Source: Heterobasidion occidentale (Eukaryota > Basidiomycota > Agaricomycetes > Russulales > Bondarzewiaceae). Taken from it: a DNA stretch of 64,000 nt. Under the pieces are notes generated by a model that ran no database searches, was not told the origin of the DNA, and saw nothing but the letters and a program-made list of their open reading frames with translations. How positions within the stretch are numbered: the stretch's first letter is position 1; each line of letters begins with the position of its first letter. Shown here piece by piece: positions 21,822-34,354 of this stretch. The stretch covers positions 124,001-188,000 of the forward strand of contig JBCAQO010000004.1 in the NCBI GenBank assembly GCA_039111635.1. The letters are read 5' to 3'. Position numbers and translations under genes: made by a program.

Positions 21822-22277
21822 ATCTGGAGAATATCGTGATGTTTTTACTTACGAAGCGAGTGCTGTACTTTGTGTTCTTGCTCTCAGATAAGAAGAAATT
21901 CCAATGCAATCTAAACGAGCCTGTGTGCGACATTTGGTGCCAACTATTGCGAAACTGATGTGTGCATTCACTTATACTCCTGCGAGACAAAGCTATCCAG
22001 AGACATAGCTATGATTTCACCAGAAGAAAGTGTAATGCACGGAAAACCACCAGGTTTGTGCGGGAAGGTTCAATCAATAGTGGTTTGATTGTCCAATCAT
22101 ATGCATCGTCAACACACTCATCAATAGGACAGTGGGCAAGGAGAGCATCGTCTGCTCTGACCCCTCCGCCTCAATCAGAATCGGCATATTAACTGGCGCA
22201 TCGATGGTCAGGTGTCACTAAAAAAACATGGGAGCCGTCAGGAGCGGTGAAAACTGCATGCTGAAGGGACAACTTAC
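21822..22277. other. Spacer between F-box remnant and array B
   Basis: Homologous to 32200-32640 and 3530-3800. No gene seen. Confidence 0.45.
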
Positions 22278-22294
22278 AGGGAGTGCCAACCTCC
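22278..22294 (-). repeat. Splice-donor hairpin cassette
   Basis: The minus strand reads GGAGGT-TGGC-ACTCCC-T followed by GTAAGT. The closing pair is U-A, where other copies have C-G or U.G. One mismatch in the stem. Confidence 0.5.
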
Positions 22295-22905
22295 TTGTTG
22301 ACGATCCCATCTCTTGCAGGATCGTCCTTTGCTTGTGAAGGTAGGTTGTCAAGACAGAATGTCGCCACAAGTGAAGAGCCTATGGCTTGAAGCTAGCCAG
22401 AGAGACGGAGGATGTCGCCAAGATAAACCAGTGCCCAAAAAATCGCAGAGAAGAGAGGAAGGAAAAGGAAAAGGAAAGCGAACCGAGACGAGCTAGAGAG
22501 TAGCAAAAAGCAAAGGAATAAAGATCAAGGAAGATAGAATCTATACACATGAGCGGTCAGATGACACCAGCACGCTATGGGCCAACGATCTAGAGCGAGA
22601 CAGAGGGCAAAACCAGGGATACCAGATAGGGCCGCCAAAGTGCCAGAGGTTCATGAGAACAGATGATCATCGTGCTTGAAGGCGATCGTGCCAAAGGTAC
22701 AGCATGGGGCTTTGATTGTGTGGTGGAATCCTGTGGCACTATGTATTGAACAGCGTGCGTGGCGCGATCGTGCCTGATTATCTGGGGCAAGCAAGGTTTC
22801 ATCGACGAAAGGAATCGTGAACAGCCGGTGGGGATGTACCTGGAGATGTAAGACGTGTTGGCGACTCAGTATTTGCGACAGCGGAAACAGGGATGAAGGA
22901 CTCAC

Positions 22906-22922
22906 CGGGGGCTGACGCCCCC
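22906..22922 (-). repeat. Splice-donor hairpin cassette
   Basis: The minus strand reads GGGGGC-GTCA-GCCCCC-G followed by GTGAGT. The six-pair stem is perfect. Confidence 0.65.
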
Positions 22923-23870
22923 TAATTGGCGACCCGATCTCTTGCAGCTTGAAGTAGGTGTGTGTGGCGATGCGCGACCTAAGCAATAAAATGGTTAGGT
23001 GTACTTACACTAACAAGATATCTGTGACCAAAGATGGGCTGAGAAGGTCGCCAAGATACACCAGAAAAGAACAATAAGCAAGAAAGAGAGAGAAGCAAGA
23101 GAGGCCGAGAACGTCGCCGAGATAGACCAGGGCTGCCGAGCATGAGGAAAGGCCAGAGAAGATAGACGAGCAAGGAAACAAGACTGAGATAAACGAGCAA
23201 ATATTGAGATGAGAAGCTAGAAACCAAAAGCAAAGCCACAGCGAGAGAAGGAGGACCAAGTCAAATAGAGCGGGCAAGCTAGAGCGAGCAGAAAAAAGAC
23301 ACAGCTAGAAGAGTACAGAGAGGCGAGAACATAGAGCGACTAGAGAAGACGGCGAGGAGCAAGCAGAACACAGCCAAGGACATCAAAGCGCAGCGATAAT
23401 AATAAGAGACGAGAACTACCAGTGAGAGCAAGACAAGCAAGACAGAACCCAGACATGTTGAAGAGACACACCAGCAACCAGACGTCAAAGCCACCTCCAG
23501 AGAACGATAGAGCCCAATGCCACAGACCAAAGCCACAGATTCCAGAGTAGTGTCGCCAGAAGATACAGAGCAACCAGTGAACTTGCTGTCGTGCTTGAAG
23601 GCGATCGTGCCTGCTGATGCGTCGTTGAGCATCAATGTATACGAACAGTGGTCAAAAACGCGTACCTATGAACTTGACGTCGTGCTTGAGGCGATCGTGC
23701 CAAAGGATGCAGGATTGTGCTTCAACTGCGCGGCGGACGTGGTGTGGCAATTGATACTTGAAGTGAGGACGAAAGATATCATGAACAGCCGGATGGAGAC
23801 GTACGTGTAAATGTAAGACGTTTGGGCGACTCAGTATTTGCGACAGTGGAAAGAGGAATGAAAGACTCAC

Positions 23871-23887
23871 CGGGGGCTGTCACCCCC
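23871..23887 (-). repeat. Splice-donor hairpin cassette
   Basis: The minus strand reads GGGGGT-GACA-GCCCCC-G followed by GTGAGT. The closing pair is U.G. Confidence 0.65.
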
Positions 23888-24795
23888 TAACTGACGACCC
23901 GAACTCTTGCAGGGCGAAGTAGGCGTGTGTCGCGGTGCGGGACCTAAGCGATAGAATGGTTAGGTGCACTTACATTGTCAAACAAGAAAGCGAGAGACAC
24001 GAGAGAGACTGAGAATGTCGCCGAGATAGACCAGGGCCGCCGAGTATGAAGAAAGGCCAGAGAAGATAGACGAGCAAGGAGACGAGACTGAGATAAACGA
24101 GCAAAGATTGAGATGAGAAGCCAGAAACCAAGAGCAAGCCACAGCGAGAGAAGGAGACAGCGAGGACCAAGTCGAACAGAGCGAGAAAGCCAGAGCGAGC
24201 AGAAGACACAGCTAGGACAACATAGAGAGGCGAGAACACAGAGCGAGGAGAGACCACAGCGAAGAGCGAGAAGACCACAGCCAAGGACAACAAAGCGCAG
24301 AAAACGAGAACCACCAGTGAGAAGACGAGCAAGAGGACGAGCAAGAAAGACCCAGACATGTTTCGAGAGACACACCAGCAACCAGACGTCGAAGCCACCT
24401 CCAGAGAACGATAGAGCCCAATGCCACAGACCAAAGCCACAGATCCCAGAGTAGTGTCGCCAGAAGATACAACGCAGCCAGTGAACTTGCTGTCGTGCTT
24501 GAAGGCGATCGTGCCTGCTGATGCGTCGTTGAGCATCAAGGATATACGAACAGTGGTCACAAAGGCGTACCTATGAGCTTGACGTCGTGCTTGAGGAAAT
24601 CGTGCCTAATAACCTAGAACGCGTCGAGGTTCAATGGGGGAAGTGGCGAACGGCATGGATGAAATGTACCTGTTTAGTTGAAGGAGGGCACGGAGAGGAC
24701 AGTAAGCAGCGAAGTGCACGAGAGAGGATAAGGGTGGTGGTGGTGGTGGGGAGGAAGAGAGAGTGATGGCAAGAAAGAGGAGAGAACGGCGAGCC

Positions 24796-24802
24796 TTTTA
24801 TA
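24796..24802 (-). promoter_or_regulatory. TATA box of array B
   Basis: TATAAAA followed by GGCTCGCC on the minus strand, as in arrays A and C. Confidence 0.5.
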
Positions 24803-26930
24803 CACTTGGGTGTCACCAATGTGGCTTTGGGGCCATCGGTTGACCACCGACATCCGCCACGCTTCTCGGCCCAGCCACCTCGTGATCGGCGTGTGCGATC
24901 GGGTAAGGGTGGTTGACCACGATAATTCCGGCACGAAGTGCCGCAAGGGTGGCTTTGGCTTCTCCTACGCGCCACTCATGGTCACAGTAACCTTGTACCT
25001 ACGATGCTTGTTTTGAAAATCCTAAATGACATCAGTAACAAAGATTTTATATGAGACCAAAGGGAACGCAATGATCAATAGGGAAGAGTCTTCGAGTTCA
25101 GAAAATGCATCTTCTTGTCTTTCGCACCTTGAACCAAACAGTTCCTATGATGCCGAGTCCGAAATCTGCGCTGAAGGCAAATAGCCCAAAAACATCCCGA
25201 CAGTAATGATTACTGCCAAATCGAAACATCTAACAAGGGGCGATTTTCGATTCTCTTTCAACAACCGATTGCCCAGTAACGCACCATATTCATTCTCGGA
25301 GAGACATACGCAGGCTGATCTATCGAATCTCTTGGTCGTGCGTCGAGTACACTGGCCACTTTAGAAGTTGACAAGGATCTACACCTACCCAGAGAATTCA
25401 GTGCTAAACCTTGCAATAATGAAGATTGCCGCTCACCAGACATAGGCTCGTCTAAGATCAGCATGTCCGGACTGGCGACCAGCTTCGACCCTCCCCATCT
25501 CAGCACCGCTGATCCCCTTCGAATTCACCGCGCGCGCTGAGCCCAGATTAATCTGACGCGCCGAGCTATTCCACGACATTCTACACATGCTGTTTTTTCT
25601 CCGAGAAGAGTCTCAAGACGCATGCAAACAGCGAATAGGGTCGAGGGAAGGACGCGATGTTGTACGAAATCGGGGTGAAGTTCTTGTTTGAGGGAGGCAG
25701 TCACAGATATTGTCTTGCACGATCTCTGCGTCCTCTCGTCGTGTGATCTGGGCACTTTTCATCGGAAAAACGCCATTATCAGTTCTAGCTTCAAGGTTGC
25801 CTAGCTGTATGTATACGCGTGTTTTCATGCAGACACGAATCAGCGTCAATGTCAAACCTAGCTGCCGTGTGGTATGTGAAGCCAGGTGGTACTGCACCTT
25901 GAGCGTCTTGTCGTATCCTGTACTTTCCGACTCTGATTAAAAACCCGCCTGGTCGTCTATACTTCTGAGACCCAGCAAGGGAACTTTCGTCGAGCGGCCT
26001 CGTTGGTATCGCAGATGTAGCGCGTTGTCACCTCGAATTCGTCGGCTTTGAATTCCGCCATGAATCGCACCTAAGTTACTTCCCCATCACTTGTTGACGG
26101 TGCTAAATCGTCCATACTTGTGTGCAGCTTGGTCTTACCACTGCTTGACGCATTGACCTCCGACATCTTGTTCTCTCTCAACTGCATCTTCGGCGCCCTC
26201 CGCAGCCTTCCCAACATCAACAACCCTCTGAGTCTCCACTTGGTCCTCCAATAATATAGTCGACACCTCGCCCTGAACAACTGCACTCTCAGTCTCTACC
26301 ACTGAGATCGCCTTACCTATCTGACATCAATGGAAAAGAACAGAGTAGCACACTCACGAATGCTTCGCTAAGTTCGACGCTTCGTTGGTCTCATCAGAGC
26401 TTATGGTCAGTTCCAATGGATGAAATCGGTACGAAATCGAGATAGTTACTCTGCTCGGTTTGGTTGGAATTGGCTGTATACCAGGACGGCTCGAGTTCGA
26501 AGGGCAATATGAGAAGAAATAGTGATTGGGAAACAGAGCCGGAGAGAATAATTTGTACAAGAAAATTCCGTGATAGATTTGATCAACCTCGTGAGAAATG
26601 ACCTTCTCGAACCCTCGCCGCAGAGGCCTGAGGCCTGGCCTTGAGGTGCCGTCGTGGACGAAGTCGACGACACAGTAAGCGCCCCCGGCGGTAGGCATGA
26701 TGGCTTACATAACGACCGGTTTCCCATCTGTCGTGCAATGCCGAGCGGGACGACGTCGACCACGACCAGTCCTGCGAAAATACAGAGCGAGTCAGCTTCC
26801 TATCCGCATCGATCCGAAGGGCGAGACGATGGCAAGAACGACGAGGGTGGTAAGGAAAGGAAAGGCGTGCCGCGCGAAACAAAAGAGCGAGCGAAGAGAA
26901 AATGAAAGCATACGGTACGCACTTTCAGCT
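24803..26930. other. Spacer with decayed module sequence, then zinc-finger 3' flank (M4)
   Basis: 24803-25010 is array upstream sequence. 25230-25330 matches 35460-35550. About 26100-26340 resembles the Glu/Val-rich middle of the uncharacterised gene (minus strand), badly decayed. 26400-26930 is the zinc-finger 3' flank. I see no intact gene. Confidence 0.4.
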
Positions 26931-28393
26931 CTATCCGCCGAGCAGGCCATATCCCATTCCCCCCATGCCTCCTCCACCGCCCTCTGGACCATCATGTCTC
27001 GGGCCCTGCGAGGGACCGTCCCCGCCGTTATGTTTCCTACCCCTGTTCGGGCAGTGCTCTCGCTTGTGGCGAAGGACTTCATCTTTGCGCACGAAAAGGG
27101 CTGGGCAGTCGTCGCATGCAAACTCGCGCACTCCTCCGTGGCGCAGAGTCGCCTTGTGTCGGGGCATGTCGTACGGGCACGACAGCCGCTTGCTGCACCC
27201 GTCGGTGCCGTCGCAGACATGAGGGTCTGCCCTCTTGCGCTTTCGCGCACCTCTCTATTCCTCCCCAGGTGTCGTCGTCCAGGGTCCTCCGATGGACTGC
27301 GGTACAGCCTCGGGGACTGGCTCACCTGTGGGGTTTTCCACCCTGTGGGTGGACGTCGTCGATGTAAGCGTAGTCTCTTTGGGGGCGCTGCCGTGTGCCT
27401 GTGGATGGACCACAGGGATCTGGCTTCGCGCCCCCGCCGTCTCCCTCCCTCTCGCCGCATAATCGTTCGGCAGCCTGATTGAAAACAGCCCGCACCCCGG
27501 GATCGGGGGCATGCGCGGCCTCCTGACTATGCGCCTCCCCGCCTTCGCGCCGCTCGCTCGCTCGCTCGCTCGCTCGTCCCTCCCCTCGCTCCCCTCCCCA
27601 TTCCTCGCCTTCTTCCGCCTTGGCTTCTGCTCCACAACCACGTGGTGCTCCTGCGACACCGGCTCCGTAGTGGTTTCTGGCGACGGCGGCAGCTCTGGGA
27701 CAGGCTCCGGGACCTCCGCGACGAGCACCCGCGGAGGCACCTCGGCCAACACCCGGAGGACGGTGTCGCGCGGCGCCTCCACGATCTCCCGTGCCATGTC
27801 GCTCCATGGACCCCGGATCGGCTGGACAGCGTCCAGCAGCGAGGAGAAACGCGCCGCGCCGCGCCTCCGAGGGACCTCAATACGGTCCAATGCATCCACC
27901 CGTGTTGAGAAGGTCGAGACGGGGACATAGCGTAGAGCCTCCTCCGTGTATGCATGAGTGGCGGGGACTGGAACCGGGAACGGCCATGCGCCCGTCGACT
28001 CGTCGTTGTCGTCGTCCCAGTGGGCGGCCTGGGCGGACGCGTGTGGTGCGAAGGGGGTCGGACCCTCGAGGTGGGTCACAGGGAGGGATGGAGGCGGCAG
28101 TGGCACGTGGGGATTCAGGTGTCCCCCATGCGCGATGTAGGTATAGGGCCACGGTTGTGCGGAACAGTGGGTGTCCTCGTCCTAGGAATGCAGATCAATG
28201 AGCGGCGTGCTGATATCCTGTAGCTAAGTTTCGGACTTACCGACTCGTCGTTGGCACAGGTCTGGGAGCGCGACGGGCCTGCGCCAGGAGCTGTGGGTAA
28301 GTTCGTGTTCACGTACTCAAATGACATGCACATGCAGAACATACTGAAGAGGTCTTCCTCGGCGTCACGGCCATCATTATAGCACCACGACAT
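26931..28393 (-). pseudogene. C2H2 zinc-finger gene with a premature stop (M4)
   Basis: Exons are 28393-28345, 28290-28241 and 28181-26931, with the same splice sites as the intact copies and start MSWCYNDGRDAEEDLF. The single lesion seen is TAG at 27257-27255 after TTTPGEE. The same position is CAG in the copy at 36531-38040. The frame stays open behind the stop to the shared end, and both fingers follow it (CSKRLSCPYDMPRH, then CDDCPALFVRKDEVLRHKRE). A product ending at the TAG would be about 341 residues and lack all zinc-binding residues. A GCTC tetranucleotide run near 27550-27580 encodes an Arg-Ala-Ser-Glu repeat. Either a recent pseudogene or a gene now making a finger-less protein. 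Confidence 0.8.
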
Positions 28394-30413
28394 TGCTGGG
28401 AAGGTGGATAATGTTGCGTAGGATATGTTGTTGAGTGGCTCAACGGCGTTGTGGTGGTCGGTAGGGGAAAGGTGGGTCAGACTTGACGTTACAGAGTAGG
28501 AAGCGCCCACCGCCTTCTACAAGAAAAATGTTCAAGGAACGCATCAGAAGTCGTTGTGATGCCTTCCTTCCTCTGTTGTAATTAGGCTCAGACCTTTCGG
28601 GCGAATTCTTTTTTCCAGCGACAGGCGGGCAATATTCTCTTCGTCCCATCAGTCGTGTGAGACAGAATGCGTCCAGGCTGTCATCATTCGGCGGATTTCC
28701 GGGGTACGTTCGACGTTATCGTCGTTCATCCGATGTCGATAACATCTGTGGCAAAGCCATGCGAGGAGCGGGGTTACACGTGTCGTAACAACCCGCTTAC
28801 TCCCTTGTTCTGCACAGCTTCTTTTGACAGTCGACTCCCGTCAGCGCCATGCCTTGTATCTGGTACGGGCCGCTGCAAGTGAAATTATGCGCCGATTGTT
28901 GTAGGCGCATCAGGGTGCTTGATTTTACGGATGGTTCCATCGCAAACGGCATAATCCAGCCCGCTTGTATTTTGGAATCGAAACTTCTAGCCGCTTCTGG
29001 TGTCTCCGCACAACACGCAAGGGGTAGCAAGGCACAGCATTGTGCCATGTTTATTTCATCGCTTTTTCGGGAGTAGAGGATCGTTGGAGCATGACGGGCT
29101 CATTCAGCTCGATCAGGATTCCGCGTATGGGCGATTGCAGGCTCGTCGGAATGTCACGACGCATGACCGTGGATTTAGGGCCTGTTCCCGTCTGGAGTGC
29201 GACTTACGATAACACCGGTGCGAAGGTGGGGGCGCTCAGTGATGAATGCACAATTGGGATGACTAATTTGGTCGGCAGTCTAGGGCCTGTACCCTCCCTG
29301 TATGCGGCATCATGGACAGCCATAGGCGGAACAGATACAGCCAACCATCGGCGTATTCTCCTTGAACTGCCCATCGGTTTGGTCCTCTCGGCGCGTGAGT
29401 ATCCGGAGGCGTCCTCAAGTGGAAATGGGAAGCCACCTGCTCGTCGACCATTGTCAGTGTCGACAGAGCACAGCGAAGCTTGAATGTGTGATCGAGCTAT
29501 CGTTTATGAGGAAATGGTCTATGTGTCGTACCTAATCTCATCGCTTCACAGATAAGAATGCTTTGGTACGTACTGCTTTGCGAGGGTGTCTTGCGATCAA
29601 GAACATGGGTTCTCATTTTCGTCCGATCCTTTTATTCTCTCTGTCTACAGGCTGTACACTCGAGTCGGACTCTCTCAACAGACTCTGCAGATGTCATGGA
29701 ATCCTCAATGTCCCACTGCTTGCTACAAATGGACAAGCTGATACGATACAAGCGGCTCCTGTTATTCTCTGCATCGTTGTGTTATGAATGTCCCCGTTCG
29801 GCAAATATTTCTGCAAGACATCTTGATGGACGAGGTGGAGATTATCACCTCAGAGGGTTCAACGTCTCAGCAGGGCCAGATAGTGCGCCTTCATTTAGGA
29901 CCGCTTTACACCTTATCAACTGCAATTCCCGATGGTTGTAATGCCGTATGCCACAGCTGACTCGATGGATGGATAGCTGCTGATAGTTGCGCGCGCAGGT
30001 TCTAAGAAACACGTTTTTTGAGTGCGTCTAGGCTCAGAAAAGGTGTCTCATCACAGAAAGACAAGGAAGACGCTTTGGGAAGAACGATTGATATTGTCGT
30101 GCAGCAATGACGGGCAGTTTGGCGTGATTTGCTGGATCCGAGAAAGCATCGCCGTAAGCATTTCTCGAAATATTTTTAGGAGACAGTAGTAATGTCGTGA
30201 ACGAGTCATGTATTGTTTTGAGCGGTCGAACCAATGTCGTTGCAGCTCTTGAGGTGTATGTAGGAGGACAAGTTGAAGTTGGCGCCGCTAGAGTGGCGCT
30301 CGAATGATGGCTTTGGACGTGGATGCGCCTTACTTTGCACGGCAAGGCCACGTGGCTATAGTCGGCCGCTCGAGTGCTTGGGTTCTGCGTCTTCACAGGC
30401 AGTCCACACCCAC
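28394..30413. other. Region between zinc-finger and F-box genes (M4)
   Basis: 28440-29480 matches 20499-21559 and 38041-39330, including the hairpin at 28768-28796. 29520-30350 matches 39330-40210. A GGCGCCGCTAGAGTGGCGC near-palindrome (about 30280-30300) is shared with M5. No gene is supported. Confidence 0.5.
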
Positions 30414-32199
30414 ATGCCGTCGAATCAGACTCTTGATCCATCTCTTTCTTCTGGGATACAGGTGAAACCTTGTGATGTGGGAGAGGTCGCTATCGAGACC
30501 AGGTGAGTATCCTGATCTGCTGTATTTGGGACCATTGCGATGGTGCAGTGATCTGACCAGTCCATACAGTGCGATCGACTACTGGAGTCCTCCCTTGCAA
30601 TCAAGACTGACTACGCTCTCCCATATAAGCGCCACTGCATCCTCAGGTGATTCAAATGCTCTCAGGGTCTTTGATGACGAATTAGCCTATCTATGGACTG
30701 CAATTCGCGCTATCCATGAGCTGCGCAACCATATAATCCCCATACATCGCTTCCCATCGGAGGTTCTAGCACATATCTTGTCTATCTTAAAGGTTATCGA
30801 TCCCCCGAGGAGCGACCACTTGGGATGGATCAGAGCCTCGCATGTTTGTCGCTACTGGAGAGAAGTCACCATTGAACACCCGAAACTTTGGACAAAAATC
30901 AGTCTTGATCTTGGTGAAAGTTGGGCTTCGGAAATGTTGAGGCGCGCAAAAAAATCATCTCTTGTTTTCAATAGCTCTTTCATTGGAGGGTCTGTCGACT
31001 TGATCACGCCGCATTGGCCTCGCATCAAGGCGATCATTCTGTCCAGCCACATGCACTCTTTTCCAAAAAGGCAGTTTTTCGAAACTCCTGCCCCGATGAT
31101 GGAACATATTGACTTGTCAGTGGAGGCCCACAGCCGTCCAATCACAAAACTCCCTGAGAACTTATTCTCTGGCCATGCCCCCCTCTTGCGCACTGTTTAT
31201 CTTTCCAGGATAGCGATTCCTTGGTCCTCTCCAGTCTTTCTCAACTTAACCAGCCTTGAGGTGCATCACGATTCCGCTGTTTATCACTCAATCTCACCCG
31301 ACACTTTTTTCGATGCATTGTCTAACATGCGTTCCTTGGAGACACTCACCGTGTGGAACTCCCTCCCTCCAGGTCTTATTTCGTCATCTGATCAGCCACA
31401 ATGGGCATTCGCACTCTCTCGCCTTTCGAGTTTGGGTTTGCGAGGAGCCTGGTCACGCTGTATCGTATTCCTTGAAATTGTGGAATTTCCACCCCTTACT
31501 ACCATGAATCTCTTTTTAACGTGCGAAGAGGGGCTTTCTATGCACTCGCTTCTTCCATTTCTCGAGAGACAAAGCGGGAAAACGGGAATTGCACCCCCTC
31601 TTCGTACTGTCCGGATGATTCACCTATACACATCGTTGACTCGATTTTATGGTTGGCTACATCATTGCAATCCTCATGACTCGTCCGACCTAGCCCTGGC
31701 GTCATTTACTTTGACGCTCGACTATAAAGCTAGAAAACCGCTTTTCGATTGTGACATCTTAGATGCTTTACTCACCCCAGAGACTGTTATTTCTTCCTTG
31801 GCTGTGTGCCACGCTTGGGATCTGGCGATGTTTCGTAACGCAATTAAACTTGCACGGGGTCTGAAGCACATCTTCCTCTCTGTGTACACTCTACCAATAT
31901 TTTGCACAGCTATGGACACGCAGACGGATACCACAGCTTCGGAGCAGACGCCAACTGACTCGTGCGGCGAACTCATTCCTTTTCCTAGCCTTGAATGCAT
32001 ACAGTTACATGATTTGCGGCGCTCTCCCATGTCCACTCTAGATCTCTTGACCAGGGTGCTCAAACAGCGCAGTACATCGTGATCTCCCTTTCGAAAAGTC
32101 GAGATCATCAAATCAAAGCTGCCGGAGGAGTGGGTTGATGAGCTGTTGACCATCGTGCCCATCGTTAGTTTCAGCGAAGATGAAGAGGTGAAGAGGTAG
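30414..32199 (+). pseudogene. F-box/LRR-like gene with late premature stop (M4)
   Basis: Exon 1 is 30414-30502 (MPSNQTLDPSLSSGIQVKPC); a GT-AG intron leads to exon 2 at 30570. The F-box-like segment is IHRFPSEVLAHILSILKVID, then LGWIRASHVCRYWREVTIEHPKLW. This is typical of the large Agaricomycete F-box families, whose members are substrate adaptors of SCF ubiquitin ligases. A leucine-rich region follows. TGA at 32080-32082 ends the frame at about 533 residues. The M3 remnant and M5 copy have CGG there, and the frame then continues for 38 codons to TAG 32197-32199. Only the tail is lost, so this copy might still work. Confidence 0.75.
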
Positions 32200-32640
32200 G
32201 TTCGCCCTGTATGTTGTGGTATGCTACAGCGTGATCATGTGAATCACTGTACGATGCATGGAAGGCTGTACTTTACGTTGCTACCCTCAGACTCCACTTC
32301 TCATTCACAGGCGCCTTCGATCCAATTTCTTGGTATCAAATTTACTTAAAGTCCCGCGAAAGCAAAACGGCAGACAGCTATCGGCAGGTATGATACTCGT
32401 CAGGAGAATGTTTGACACGCGGAAACGCGCAAGATTTGTGCTGAAATATTTATCAGGAGCGATTCAATTGTAATATCATACACACTGTCAACGAGCACAT
32501 CTCGATTGGTCAGTGGGCAAGGAGAGAATCGGACCCTGCTCCTATGTCAATACCGTATATTTCTTGATTGGCAGTTTGTCGGATGCAACTAAAGGAATAC
32601 GTGTGGGGCGGTCAGCAGATGCGAGAACGGTATACAGAAG
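32200..32640. other. Spacer between F-box gene and array C
   Basis: Matches 3530-3800 and 21822-22277. The stretch from about 32390 is the point at which M1 resumes after its internal deletion. No gene seen. Confidence 0.45.
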
Positions 32641-32651
32641 GGATAACTCAC

Positions 32652-32668
32652 AGAGGGCGAGGACCCCC
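32652..32668 (-). repeat. Splice-donor hairpin cassette
   Basis: The minus strand reads GGGGGT-CCTC-GCCCTC-T followed by GTGAGT. Stem identical to 3807-3823; the loop differs. Confidence 0.6.
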
Positions 32669-33845
32669 ACGTTGACGATCCCATCTCTTGGAGGATCGTC
32701 CTTCGTTCGGCCAGATAGTCTATTTATCATGAATGTCGGTCGAATTGATCTGAAGAAGGGTGGCTAGTTTCACCTAGGTGAAAACGAATACCGGCGAAGA
32801 GAAGCAGAGTGAGAATGCAAAGCGTGGCGAAAATGACTGGCAGAATACGAGCGAAAAAGCGAAGCGAGAGGCCAAGCAGCGCGAGAATAACAAGCAGGAG
32901 GACAGCAAGACAAACACAGAGAGAAAGGCAAGGACGAGGATTTCGAAGACAAGAGGCAGGACAAGATCAGACGAGTGCAAGGTCAGAGCGACAAAGCGAG
33001 GGCTGCAGGGGAGATGCCACCAAGAACAAGAACACAAGCCCAGCAAGATCAGTCAGGCGAATCCCAAGAAACAAAACCAAGATAAATTTCGAGAGATACA
33101 CCATTACAGAGTCATGTCGCCTGAGCTGCCAGGAGGCCCCTAGAGAACCTGGATCTTGCTGCCGTATGTGGAAACAGTACAGGAACTGTTGCTCGATCAA
33201 CATCTGTGGGGACGGAATGCGGATCATAAAACTCACGAACGATTGATATCTCCTCAAACGACCCCATCTCTGGCAGAGTCGTCCTGCGCAAGTGAAGTCG
33301 GCGTCATGGCCTGAAGACGTGAAGCTTTCCATTTATCGATATCTTGAAGCGAATGTGACCAGAAGTACTGAAGAAGTCGCCCAGATAGACCAGTGCCACA
33401 GAAACCACAGTGGAAAGAGGAATCAAGAAGAGATCAAAAGCAGAGCGAGACGCGCGAGCGGATAACACAGAGCAAAGAGGCACATACGGTATATGCGAGA
33501 GAGAACCAATATACATCGACAGCCATAGAACACCAACACCAGCGATCCAGAGCACGACGGAGGACACAGCTAGAGACCCATGATAAGGTCGCCAAGATCC
33601 CTGAGGTGGATTTCACAGAAGATCATTGCTGATTTTGCCCAGTGAACTTGAGGTCATGCTTGAAGGCGATCGTGCCAATGAATACAGCATTGCGCTTCGA
33701 CTGTGCGGTGGACTGATTGTGGCACTTGAAACTTGAAGTAAGGGCGACAGAAATCATGAACAGCCGGATGGAGACGTACCTGGAAATGTAAGACGTGTTG
33801 GCGACTCAGTAATTGCGACAGCGGGAAGAGGAATGATGAACTCAC

Positions 33846-33862
33846 CGGGGGCTGACGCCCCC
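33846..33862 (-). repeat. Splice-donor hairpin cassette
   Basis: The minus strand reads GGGGGC-GTCA-GCCCCC-G followed by GTGAGT. Perfect stem, identical to 22906-22922. Confidence 0.65.
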
Positions 33863-34354
33863 TAACTGGCGACACGATCTCTTGCAGCTTGAAGTAGGTG
33901 TGTGTGGCGGTGCGGGACCTAAGGGACAGAATGGTTAGGTGTACTTACACTGACAAGATATGACCAAGGATGGGCTGAGAAGGTCGCCAAGATACACCAG
34001 AAAATAACAACAAGCAAGGAAGGAAGAGAGGCAAGAGAGACCGAGAGCGTCGCCGAGATAGACCAGGGCCGCCGAGCATGAAGAAAGGGCAGAGAAGATT
34101 GACGAGCAAGGAGACAAGACTGAGATAAACGAGCAAATATTGAGATGAGAAGCCAGAAATCAGGAGCAAAGCCACAGCGAGAGAAGGAGACAGCGAGAGA
34201 CCAAGTCAAACATGGCGAGCAACCCAGAGCGAGCAGAAAAAAGACACAGCCAGCCGAGAGAACACAGAGCGAGGACGAAGAGGACAGCGAGGAGCAAGTA
34301 AGACAGAGAGAGCAAACCAGATCGAGGAGAGAGCACAGAGAGACGAGAACAGAG

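Larger units (their letters stand above)
22278..24802 (-). repeat. Intron-rich repeat array, copy B
   Basis: Homologous to arrays A and C, with an extra internal duplication: the block 23460-23640 recurs at 24360-24545 almost unchanged. It carries three hairpin-donor cassettes and GGCACGATCGCC-type cores at about 22682, 22763, 23596, 23692, 24507 and 24590. The 23-bp minisatellite is not expanded here. Open frames on the minus strand are not conserved between arrays. Confidence 0.55.

Noticed and set aside
25258..25506. Minus-strand frame containing LILDEPMSG, reminiscent of an ABC-ATPase Walker B
   Set aside because: No Walker A or signature motif nearby, and the homologous segment near 35540 does not keep the frame.
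9834..32082. C-to-T nonsense changes (9834, 27257, 32080) as evidence of RIP
   Set aside because: Only a few sites are seen, sequence contexts differ, and indels are equally common lesions. Dinucleotide statistics across repeats would be needed.
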